Positions 1 through 6,065 of a stretch of DNA of 43,427 nt are shown here, in pieces. Source of the stretch: Verrucomicrobiota bacterium (GTDB lineage: Bacteria; Verrucomicrobiota; Verrucomicrobiia; Opitutales; Oceanipulchritudinaceae); NCBI GenBank assembly GCA_021208135.1, contig JAJOKB010000056.1, positions 1-43,427 on the forward strand. The letters run 5' to 3'. The translations under genes were made by a program, and so were the position numbers. Numbering within the stretch: the first letter of the stretch is position 1; every line of letters begins with the position of its first letter. The notes under the pieces are model-generated. The model was not told the origin of the DNA. It did no database searches and was given only the letters and a program-made list of their open reading frames with translations.

Positions 1-5
1 TCGCA

Positions 6-516
6 ATGAACCCGTTGAAAAAAAAAGACAGTACCCTTTGACATCTACATCCCAGCCAGCGAAAACCGTCCGGCACTCAAGGTAGCCACTATAGACATAG
101 AAATTGTGGTGGACGAATACGGACAGGAAATGGTCACTCCTGAATCCTCGCTATTGATAGACAAAACCCAGGCCCGTTACATGGGCCTCCTTGCGGGGGC
201 CGATATCAAGGCGCTTAGGGAAAACCTGAAGATGACTCAGGATCAGTTTTCGGACCTGATTGGATGTGGTAAAAAGTCACTCTCCCGTTGGAAAATGGTC
301 ATGAGTATCCAACCCATTGGTAACACATTATTGCGTTTATTAGATGAAGGAGTTGTTGAGGTGCATGATCTTTTGGCCGTTAAACAACCCAGGCACAAAG
401 AGTTCGATGAAGTCACTCATTTCCTGCATGCTCGCAAGGACGCTCCCAGAACATATAACCTGAAGGCAGCATGGGAGAACGGTTGCGTACCAATGCCTGA
501 ACCTATTGCACAGTAA
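6..516 (+). CDS. MqsA-like HTH antitoxin (frameshifted near its start)
   Basis: Likely antitoxin and autorepressor of a type II toxin-antitoxin system. The part readable without a break starts at a GTG at 106, but the same frame is open back to 19 and encodes family-like sequence there (TVPFDIYIPA). An ATG at 6 lies in another frame, separated by a run of nine A at 18-26. Eight A would join them. The helix-turn-helix follows the motif ARYMGLLAGADIKALRE and contains MTQDQFSDLIGCGKKSLSRW. The usual RWENG in this family reads RWKMV here, which two compensating one-base shifts around 290-305 would explain. About 40 residues follow the HTH. In toxin-antitoxin-chaperone systems such a tail holds the chaperone-addiction segment. 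The SecB-like gene starts 3 bases after the stop. No CxxC zinc finger is visible. The toxin gene would lie upstream, outside the window. Family assignment is fairly sure; the TAC role is inference. Confidence 0.65.
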
Positions 517-519
517 TCA

Positions 520-939
520 ATGAACTTAGCACCTCTTCAACTTGTCGACTACTTTGTCCATTCCATTAGTGTTGAGGCATTGGAAAGTTACGACCACCAA
601 AAACCATCTGATCTGGATCCAGAGGCACTGTCGGTGATGGCCAAATGCAAGGCAGTAGAAGATGATAAATCGAGAGCGTTCTCTATTGAGTTGATAATCG
701 AACAAAAGGAACTGACAGGCAAAAATCTACCCTATAGGTATAGGCTGGAGATGGTTGGTTTTTTGAGAGTTCATCCAGAATTTCCGGAAGATGAAGTCGA
801 ACGTGCCGTACGGATCAATGGTCCCTCAATGCTGTTTGGCGCAGCGCGTGAAATACTTCGAGCCGCCACCGGACGTGGACCCTACGGTCCGGTGTTGATT
901 CCCTCAACAACTTTCTTCACCCCACCAAACATAAATTGA
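520..939 (+). CDS. SecB-like chaperone of a putative toxin-antitoxin-chaperone module
   Basis: 139 residues resembling the SecB-like proteins that accompany some HigA- and MqsA-type antitoxins. The visible family features are a beta-rich middle (YRYRLEMVGFLRV), a charged stretch (FPEDEVERAV), and a C-terminal helix followed by a hydrophobic strand (NGPSMLFGAAREILRAATGR, then GPVLIPSTTFF), laid out as in SecB. In known systems such chaperones bind a C-terminal extension of the antitoxin and protect it, so that the toxin stays neutralised. The gene starts 3 bases after the antitoxin stop, so the two are probably co-translated. It is short for a general export SecB and lies in accessory DNA, so a housekeeping role is less likely. 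No export partner is nearby. Confidence 0.65.
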   Translation: MNLAPLQLVDYFVHSISVEALESYDHQKPSDLDPEALSVMAKCKAVEDDKSRAFSIELIIEQKELTGKNLPYRYRLEMVGFLRVHPEFPEDEVERAVRINGPSMLFGAAREILRAATGRGPYGPVLIPSTTFFTPPNIN

Positions 940-1012
940 ATCCCCCGCTGTTTCCGCTCAGATGATTTCAGCCAAATCGGTATCCAAATCCCTTTTCTGA
1001 ATCTCATCATTC

Positions 1013-1050
1013 AGGTGCCTGGCACCTCAAATCTTAGGTGCCAGGCACCC
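1013..1050. repeat. Paired REP-like palindromes (copy A)
   Basis: Two perfect palindromes, AGGTGCCTGGCACCT at 1013-1027 and GGTGCCAGGCACC at 1037-1049, are separated by about 9 bases. The same 13-mer pairs recur at 2937, 5128 and 17020. The arrangement resembles dimeric REP/BIME elements. It sits immediately upstream of the first Pho-like small-protein cassette. Confidence 0.85.
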
Positions 1051-1076
1051 TTGAAATCATCAAATGATCATGAGGC

Positions 1077-1116
1077 GGTAACAATTTGGTAACAGGTATC
1101 TGCGAGGATAGGCGGC
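1077..1116 (+). promoter_or_regulatory. Pho-box-like promoter, cassette 1
   Basis: GGTAACA occurs at 1077-1083 and again at 1088-1094, an exact 11-bp repeat period as in PhoB and PhoP binding sites. A possible -10 (AGGATA, about 1105-1110) lies 10 bases after the second heptamer, which is the usual geometry when a Pho box replaces the -35. The ATG at 1117 follows at once, so the transcript may be leaderless. Regulation by PhoB is inferred from the pattern. Confidence 0.55.
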
Positions 1117-1263
1117 ATGATGAATGCCATGATCTATCTTGAAAAACTCAATGAATTGAACGCTGCCTTTTCGGGCAAGCTGTGGTTGGTTGCCCTGACC
1201 GCTGGGCTGTTGATTCTAGTGGCTGCTTCCGAATGGTCTTCGAATGTGAGTAAGGGGAACTGA
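1117..1263 (+). CDS. Small single-pass membrane protein, cassette copy 1
   Basis: 48 residues starting MMNAMIYLEKLNELNAAF. A hydrophobic segment (LWLVALTAGLLILVAA) follows a short amphipathic N-terminus, and the tail is EWSSNVSKGN. I do not recognise a named family. Evidence that it is a real gene: a near copy at 2111, a remnant at 3040, and a divergent copy at 22373 that keeps the ELNAAFSGKLWLVA core although its DNA and C-terminus differ. All four have the same promoter architecture. The start at 1117 is chosen because the double ATG is shared by copies 1, 2 and 4. The protein is probably in the inner membrane; its function is unknown, perhaps linked to phosphate starvation through the Pho-like box. 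Confidence 0.6.
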   Translation: MMNAMIYLEKLNELNAAFSGKLWLVALTAGLLILVAASEWSSNVSKGN

Positions 1264-1318
1264 GGCGATCGGGTTTGCTCCTGTTGACAATCGGAATCAA
1301 AAGCGCCAACCTGTACAT

Positions 1319-1602
1319 ATGAAAACGTCTAATATATCCTATTTGCGCAATCATTTCAGTGAAGTGCTGTCTTGTGTCAAAGAGGGCGAAACTGTCACTG
1401 TTCTGGACCGCGATAAACCTGTCGCAAAGTTGGTACCCTACAGGATAGAAGATGATGCTGGTTCCGAGCGTTGAATGAATTGTGTCGGTTGGGTTTGGTT
1501 GCCCATGGTCCCTCGCCCGAACCCGTGGATCTACCACCCCTGATAAAGCCGACCCGCGAGGTAAAGCTGTCTGACTACATTCAAGAGGAGCGGCAGGGTT
1601 GA
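1319..1602 (+). CDS. Phd/YefM-type antitoxin (frameshifted)
   Basis: The first frame reads MKTSNISYLRNHFSEVLSC and continues VKEGETVTVLDRDKPVAKLV, the typical Phd/YefM N-terminal DNA-binding fold, then stops at 1472. The next frame continues without a gap as ALNELCRLGLVAHG... up to KLSDYIQEERQG, stopping at 1600-1602. That is the usual proline-rich, toxin-binding tail. One base is therefore missing or extra around 1462-1472. The complete protein would be about 94 residues. Its stop overlaps the ATG of the PIN toxin by one base (TGATG), the classic antitoxin-toxin coupling. It probably represses its own operon and neutralises the toxin. Confidence 0.75.
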
Positions 1603-2021
1603 TGAACTATTGGGACTCTTCCGCCTTGGTGACGCTCTTTATTGAGCAAAATAGTTCTGCGAAGTACCGCAGCATCTATCTTTCTGAAGGTAAGGTCATA
1701 ACCGCGTGGCACGCTGTGGCTGAATGTGCCTCGGCATTTTGCCGGATCAAGCGCGAAGGCCTGATAGAGGAGCAGGCACTTTCCAGTACAATCCGTCAAC
1801 TTCAAGCGCAGGCTAAAAGCTGGTATATCGTAACGCCCGGCAACCGACTTGAACAGTGGACCTTAAGAGTTCTGCGCTTACACCCTTTGCGTGCAATGGA
1901 TTCAATTCATCTGGCGGCGGCTATACTCGCCAGGGGAGAAGACGTTGCTGCTATGAGGTTTCTAAGCGAAGACATACGCTTGTTGGAAGCTGCGGCAAAA
2001 GAAGGCTTTTCCGTCGATTGA
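1602..2021 (+). CDS. PIN-domain ribonuclease toxin (VapC-like)
   Basis: 139 residues. It begins MNYWDSSALVTLF, the first PIN motif with the metal-binding Asp, has a central Glu region (AVAECASAFCRIKREG), then MDSIHLAAA and FLSEDIRLLEAAAKEGF for the remaining acidic positions. Family members are Mg-dependent endoribonucleases that block translation by cutting tRNA or rRNA when freed from the antitoxin. The start at 1602 overlaps the antitoxin stop by one base. The gene is intact although its antitoxin carries a frameshift. An intact toxin with no working antitoxin would be hard to tolerate, which argues that the antitoxin break is a sequencing error. The pair lies between direct repeats R1 and R2. 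Confidence 0.8.
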   Translation: MNYWDSSALVTLFIEQNSSAKYRSIYLSEGKVITAWHAVAECASAFCRIKREGLIEEQALSSTIRQLQAQAKSWYIVTPGNRLEQWTLRVLRLHPLRAMDSIHLAAAILARGEDVAAMRFLSEDIRLLEAAAKEGFSVD

Positions 2022-2070
2022 CTAAACCAATACGCCAGGCACCCTTGAGATCATCAAATCATCATGAGGC

Positions 2071-2110
2071 GGTAACAATTCGGTAACAGGCATCTGCGAG
2101 GATAGGTGGC
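2071..2110 (+). promoter_or_regulatory. Pho-box-like promoter, cassette 2
   Basis: GGTAACA lies at 2071-2077 and 2082-2088, 11 bp apart, with the same AGGATA-like -10 and an ATG at 2111. Only a few bases differ from cassette 1, none of them in the heptamers. Confidence 0.5.
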
Positions 2111-2256
2111 ATGATGAATGCCATGATCTATCTTGAAAAACTCAATGAATTGAACGCTGCCTTTTCGGGCAAGCTGTGGTTGGTGGCCCTGACAGCTGCG
2201 TGTTGGCTGTGGTGGCTGCCTCCGAATGGTCTTCGAAAGTGAGTAAGGGGAACTGA
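2111..2256 (+). pseudogene. Small membrane protein, cassette copy 2 (frameshifted)
   Basis: Identical to copy 1 through the segment KLWLVALTA, then a one-base deletion near 2195-2205 throws the frame and the reading stops at 2242. Beyond the shift, the copy 1 tail (AASEWSS, VSKGN) is preserved up to the equivalent stop at 2256. The lesion may be natural or an indel error. Confidence 0.55.
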
Positions 2257-2269
2257 GGTAGGGCACCCT

Positions 2270-2445
2270 AAACCTTAACGACTCTACAATCCAATCATCT
2301 GGGGGTGAAATGGCAAATCCCCCTGTACCGGAACACGGAACGTATTTCGCCGGGTGCCGAGAGCACAGGTTTGTCGATAGAAACGCGTTTCGCGTTCCTC
2401 TACGGGGAGTGGTCAAGCGCAAAAGACGCTAAGGATTCAGATTGA
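2270..2445 (+). pseudogene. Possible 3' gene remnant, unidentified
   Basis: One frame is open from 2270 to a stop at 2443 and reads like real protein: KWQIPLYRNTERISPG, then GLSIETRFAFLYGEWSS. No plausible start or ribosome binding site is present, and its 5' end abuts cassette R2. It could be the tail of a gene cut off by the repeat insertion. I do not recognise the family. Confidence 0.25.
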
Positions 2446-2455
2446 GTCACAGCGG

Positions 2456-2910
2456 TCAGGAAAACAGTTTGCCTCGGTGAAAGCCGCGCCAGGCTACCGA
2501 CAAAATGAGGCCGGCAAATTCCGGAGTAAAAATCGCTATGTGTTTGCGAAGGTCAATAATGCCTTCGTCACGCCAGAGCACTCCTAACATGCCATCGACT
2601 GCCCAATAAACCAGAGTTAGAGGAGCGACGAAATCTTGCATGAATGCAGGCATCATAAACAAGGGAAACATAGCCCCGCCCAATGCACTCATGGAAAGGA
2701 TCAGCACATCCGAGCGGGTCACGCCTCCGGAAAGCAGCCGCTGAAAAATGTGTTTATCGCGCTCTTCAAATAAACTGGAGGCAGCACCGCTCAACGAAAA
2801 CAAAAGAAACATCACGGCAAAACCCACAACACTCTGGCTGGCAGGATTGCGGCCACGGCCAAAGACTGCGTACCTTCGACATGGATCAGGACATCCAAAA
2901 AGTCGGATAA
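2456..2910 (-). pseudogene. Truncated ABC-2 permease copy (paralogue of the gene at 13469-14779)
   Basis: The reverse strand encodes RNPASQSVVGFAVMFLLF, GAASSLFEERDKHIFQRLLS and LSMSALGGAMFPLFMMPAF, each nearly identical to the intact permease at 13469-14779. About 70 residues between the block ending in VTRSD and LILSMSALGG are deleted, removing two or more membrane segments. A frameshift lies near 2870. The 5' half of the gene is missing, and homology stops about 30 bases from the palindrome pair at 2937. No ATPase partner is present. It is a decayed duplicate, not a functional exporter. Confidence 0.75.
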
Positions 2911-2936
2911 ATCTTACCGCGCACCCCCAAACTGAT

Positions 2937-2972
2937 GGTGCCAGGCACCCCTTATCGAGGTGCCAGGCACCT
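2937..2972. repeat. Paired REP-like palindromes (copy B)
   Basis: Two GGTGCCAGGCACC palindromes at 2937-2949 and 2959-2971. They lie between the 5' break of the permease remnant and the third Pho-like cassette. Confidence 0.85.
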
Positions 2973-3085
2973 TGGAAAATGATCAAATCATTATGAGGCG
3001 GTAACAATTCGGTAACATACATCTGCGAAGATAGGCTGCATGATTGAATGCCGCTTTTTCGGGCAAGCCGTGACAGCCGCTTCAA
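2959..3085 (+). repeat. Pho-like small-protein cassette, degenerate unit R3
   Basis: The palindrome, the ATCAAATCATTATGAGG spacer and both GGTAACA heptamers (3000-3006 and 3011-3017, 11 bp apart) are kept. The coding part starts at ATG 3040 but has lost about 35 bases, so that GAATGCCGCTTTTTCGGGCAAGC runs on quickly into unrelated sequence. The promoter could still fire, reading toward and antisense into rhlE. Confidence 0.7.
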
Positions 3086-3095
3086 ATGTCTATTT

Positions 3096-4400
3096 TCAAA
3101 TGCTGCGGCTTAGCATTGAAGGTCTTTTCCGGTTGCGTTTGGTCGCTATGACTTTGCCTTTGGGCGCGGGTCTGCTGGTGGGGGCGTTGCCGGAACGGTG
3201 CGAGTTGTGTCCAAGGTTTTTCTGGTGATGTCTCTCAGCAACCACCTCATCGTGATGCTCGTGATGGGTGTCCACCGGAACGGACTGCTTGATAAACCTC
3301 TCGACTGAGCGCAGAAGGTCCAACTCCTCATTAGAGCAAAAGGATACGGCACGTCCGCTGGCCTCGGCGCGGGCAGTGCGGCCGATTCGGTGAACATAGC
3401 TTTCAGGCTCCACGGGCATGTCATAGTTCACCACGAGGGTTATGTTGCGCACATCAATGCCACGCGCTGCCACGTCCGTTGCTACCAACACAGGAGTGGA
3501 TCCGGCCTTAAAACGGTTCAGTGCGTGCTGTCGTGCTGACTGCGATTTATTGCCGTGAATGGCATCGGCCTGAATGCCTGCTTTGTTCAATTGCGCCGCC
3601 AATTTATTGGCACCGTGTTTGGTACGGCTGAAGACCAGACTTAAGTCACCATTGCGGGTGGCTGTCTGGCGTTTCACCAGCTTCAACAATAATGGTAATT
3701 TGGATTCGCGATTCACAAAGTGAATGGACTGCGTTACTTTGGTGGCCGTCGTGACTTCGGGAGTCACTCTAATTTCCACTGGATTGCGCAGGATAGTGGC
3801 GGTGAGCTTGGTGATTTCCGGATTCATGGTCGCGGAAAACAGCAAATTTTGTCTGTTGAAAGGCAGGATTTTTGTGATTTTGCGAATATCGTGAATAAAA
3901 CCCATGTCCAACATGCGGTCGGCTTCGTCCAGAACCAAACATTGTACGGAAGCTAAGGACAGATGGCCTTGATTATACAAGTCGAGCAAGCGGCCCGGAG
4001 TGGCCACGAGCACATCGAGGCCCTTTTGCAGCATGCGAATTTGAGGCAGAGGTGATACACCTCCATGCACCAAGCCGACGGAAATCTTCATGAATTTTCC
4101 GTAGGTTGAGAAGCTTTCCGCGACTTGAACTGCCAATTCCCTGGTCGGCGTCAAAATCAGGTTTAACACCTCTTCCCTGCCGAGAGGCTTGGTCTTTTGC
4201 GCGAGCCGATTGAGTACGGGTAGGGCAAAAGCCGCAGTCTTGCCAGTACCGGTTTGGGCACAGGCCAACAAGTCCCGGTTTTCAAGTAATACGGGTATAG
4301 CTTGTGCCTGAATGGGCGACATGTGGAGATAGCCTTTTTCAATCAAGGCACGTTGAATGGGCTCTGCCAATGGCAGGGCCGCGAAGCTGGTTTCGATCAT
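3096..4400 (-). CDS. rhlE: DEAD-box ATP-dependent RNA helicase, RhlE type
   Basis: 434 residues and intact. Motifs in order: Q motif (SPIQAQAIPVLLENRDLL), motif I AQTGTGKT, Ia TPTRELAVQ, Ib ATPGRLLD, motif II DEAD within LVLDEADRMLDMGF, motif III SAT, IV/V (VLVATDVAARGID) and VI HRIGRTARAEASG. The basic, low-complexity C-terminus ending RKRPSMLSRSI is typical of RhlE and helps RNA binding. These helicases unwind short RNA duplexes during ribosome assembly and RNA decay, often in the cold. The start is ATG at 4400. The gene stands alone, with its 3' end facing the repeat zone. Confidence 0.93.
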   Translation of the reverse strand: MIETSFAALPLAEPIQRALIEKGYLHMSPIQAQAIPVLLENRDLLACAQTGTGKTAAFALPVLNRLAQKTKPLGREEVLNLILTPTRELAVQVAESFSTYGKFMKISVGLVHGGVSPLPQIRMLQKGLDVLVATPGRLLDLYNQGHLSLASVQCLVLDEADRMLDMGFIHDIRKITKILPFNRQNLLFSATMNPEITKLTATILRNPVEIRVTPEVTTATKVTQSIHFVNRESKLPLLLKLVKRQTATRNGDLSLVFSRTKHGANKLAAQLNKAGIQADAIHGNKSQSARQHALNRFKAGSTPVLVATDVAARGIDVRNITLVVNYDMPVEPESYVHRIGRTARAEASGRAVSFCSNEELDLLRSVERFIKQSVPVDTHHEHHDEVVAERHHQKNLGHNSHRSGNAPTSRPAPKGKVIATKRNRKRPSMLSRSI

Positions 4401-4624
4401 ATGGAACTGTTATAGGCTGGTTTTCTTCCGGATACCGCTTGCGAAAAAACCGCTTTAACCGTGAAACCAATATTTACAGAAGGTAGCTCGCACTGTTTCC
4501 GCGCCATTTGCAAGCCATATAGCCTAAATTCCACCGCACTTACCGCGAGATGAAGGGCTTTATTGGTTTTATGGTTAGTTTTTGATTCGGCCTCTACTTA
4601 GCGGTTTAATACAAGCTGACCAGC

Positions 4625-5068
4625 TTAGTCACAGCCTGAGTTCGGTTTGGGTTCACTGTTGAGGAGGTTTTCAATGACCGGAATATCAGCAGGTGCCCAC
4701 TGCAGCGATTGCCATTTGTTGAGAGTCAACCAGCAGCTGTCGGCGTGCTCGTGAAGCACAATGAGGGGATGCTCGTGGCATCGTGCAAGAAACGGGATGA
4801 GTTGAATAGTGCCAAAGTCATAGCAGTGCAGTACTTCCAGTTGCCGATAAACATCTCCAAGCGCGATACCCAGCTCCTCCTTGATTTCCCTGCGCAAGGC
4901 AGATTCCGGATCTTCCCCTTGTTCAACCTTACCCCCCGGAAACTCCCATAGCAATCCGAGCCTTTTGTGGGCAGGACGCTGAGTCGCCAGTACCAATCCT
5001 TCCCGATCCTGCAAAATCAGGCAAACCACAGTCGTCGATGTGCTTTTGGTAGAATCCATCATCGGCAC
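4625..5068 (-). CDS. mutT: Nudix hydrolase, MutT-like (8-oxo-dGTP diphosphatase)
   Basis: 147 residues. The Nudix box is complete: GGKVEQGEDPESALRREI followed by KEELGI, matching GX5EX7REUXEEXGU, which binds Mg and cleaves nucleoside diphosphate linkages. The preceding LWEFPGGK and the overall length match MutT, which cleans oxidised dGTP from the nucleotide pool. The C-terminus (WLTLNKWQSLQWAPADIPV) also matches MutT, where the WAPAD-type segment contacts the base. The start could be ATG 5068 or the second Met (5062). Substrate assignment is by family resemblance. Confidence 0.85.
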   Translation of the reverse strand: MPMMDSTKSTSTTVVCLILQDREGLVLATQRPAHKRLGLLWEFPGGKVEQGEDPESALRREIKEELGIALGDVYRQLEVLHCYDFGTIQLIPFLARCHEHPLIVLHEHADSCWLTLNKWQSLQWAPADIPVIENLLNSEPKPNSGCD

Positions 5069-5126
5069 AGCCTAGTGCAGCAAGCGCCGGGAATTCGAAT
5101 CAAAACGAGCAATTGCAAGAATTTCA

Positions 5127-5164
5127 GGGTGCCAGGCACCCTCAGAATGGGGTGCCTGGCACCC
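5127..5164. repeat. Paired REP-like palindromes (copy C)
   Basis: GGTGCCAGGCACC at 5128-5140 and GGTGCCTGGCACC at 5151-5163, in the intergenic space between divergent mutT and the LysE-family gene. No Pho-like cassette follows this copy, so the palindromes and the cassette are separable. Confidence 0.85.
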
Positions 5165-5296
5165 TGCATCGGCGGGAGGTTGAGGGGTTGGCAGGATAAG
5201 TGAGTTGAAGCTTGTTACCGGAGCCAGTGCGTTAGTCTGCATGAGCAATAATCAGGATAGAAAAGATGTGAGGCGAATGATTCCCGGAAAATTATT

Positions 5297-5915
5297 ATGG
5301 ATTGGCTTGGCTTGATCAGTTTCTTTTTGGTCATGATAGCACTTGCGGCGATGCCCAGTGCGAGTGTTGCCTTGGTTGTGGCCCGGTCATCAGGACTGGG
5401 TTTATTGAACGGGGTGGCAACCATCGCTGGAATTGTGATGGCTGACCTCATTTTTATTGGAATTGCATTCCTGGGTATGACAGCGCTTGCGTTGGCCATG
5501 GGCTCTATTTTTTCTGTTTTAAAGTATGTTGGCGGAGCTTACCTGATTTGGTTGGGAATCCAACTGCTGCGTTCAAGGGGCCCAATGAGTCTATCCGTAC
5601 CCGACTATCGGGGAGGCACTCTACTTTCCAGTTTTGCCGCCGGTCTGCTGCTCACTTTGGGTGATCTGAAGGCCATTCTATTTTATGCCAGTCTATTTCC
5701 TGCATTGATGGATATGACAGCCTTAACGGTGGTGGACATCATCATGATAGCCAGCCTGACAATCCTCACGGTGGGTGGGGTAAAGCTGGTTTATGCGGTC
5801 GCCGCAGGCGCTATTATTAAACGACTTGGACAGCGGGAGCTATCACGCCAAACCAAGCGTATTGCCGGGGGGCGTGATGGTCGGTACCGGGGCATACATT
5901 GTTCTTAAGGCCTAG
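5297..5915 (+). CDS. LysE/RhtB-family amino-acid exporter (frameshift at C-terminus)
   Basis: About 205 residues with five or six hydrophobic segments. It begins MDWLGLISFFLVMIALAAMP with the family-typical Pro after the first helix, then GLGLLNGVATIAGI, GGAYLIWLGIQLL and FAAGLLLTLGDLKAILFYAS. LysE-family proteins export amino acids or their analogues, driven by ion gradients; the substrate cannot be told here. As read, the frame ends at 5908 with a charged tail. Five rather than six G at 5867-5872 gives the expected hydrophobic end (RIAGGVMVGTGAYIVLKA, stop at 5913-5915). It is monocistronic, with no regulator beside it. Confidence 0.85.
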
Positions 5916-6065
5916 TTCCGCGCATCCATAAAAGTACCGGCATCCTTGCTTCCAGGTAGCTGCTTGCCGCTTTTGCAGCTCCACAATTTGGCTTTTATCA
6001 TCTAATTTATTGTTAAATTACGTGCGCCGACTGTGCTTAATATTGACTAATAGTTTCAATTAGTA

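Larger units (their letters stand above)
1037..1263 (+). repeat. Pho-like small-protein cassette, repeat unit R1
   Basis: A unit of about 225 bases running from the palindrome through the promoter to the end of the small gene. It matches 2034-2258 with fewer than 20 differences, one of them a one-base deletion. Its first half also matches 2959-3060. R1 and R2 are direct repeats flanking the Phd/PIN toxin-antitoxin genes. Confidence 0.85.
2034..2258 (+). repeat. Pho-like small-protein cassette, repeat unit R2
   Basis: Second copy of the cassette. It starts inside a half palindrome (GCCAGGCACC) and ends at the same AACTGAGG as R1. It lies 12 bases after the PIN toxin stop, so the toxin-antitoxin genes fill the space between R1 and R2 almost exactly. 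Confidence 0.85.

Noticed and set aside
1013-1050. CRISPR array from the repeated palindromes
   Set aside because: Only two short palindromes per site, no regular spacers and no cas genes. The pattern fits REP elements.
4401-4624. Structured RNA or tRNA between mutT and rhlE
   Set aside because: No cloverleaf or conserved riboswitch core was found. Probably the rhlE promoter and leader.
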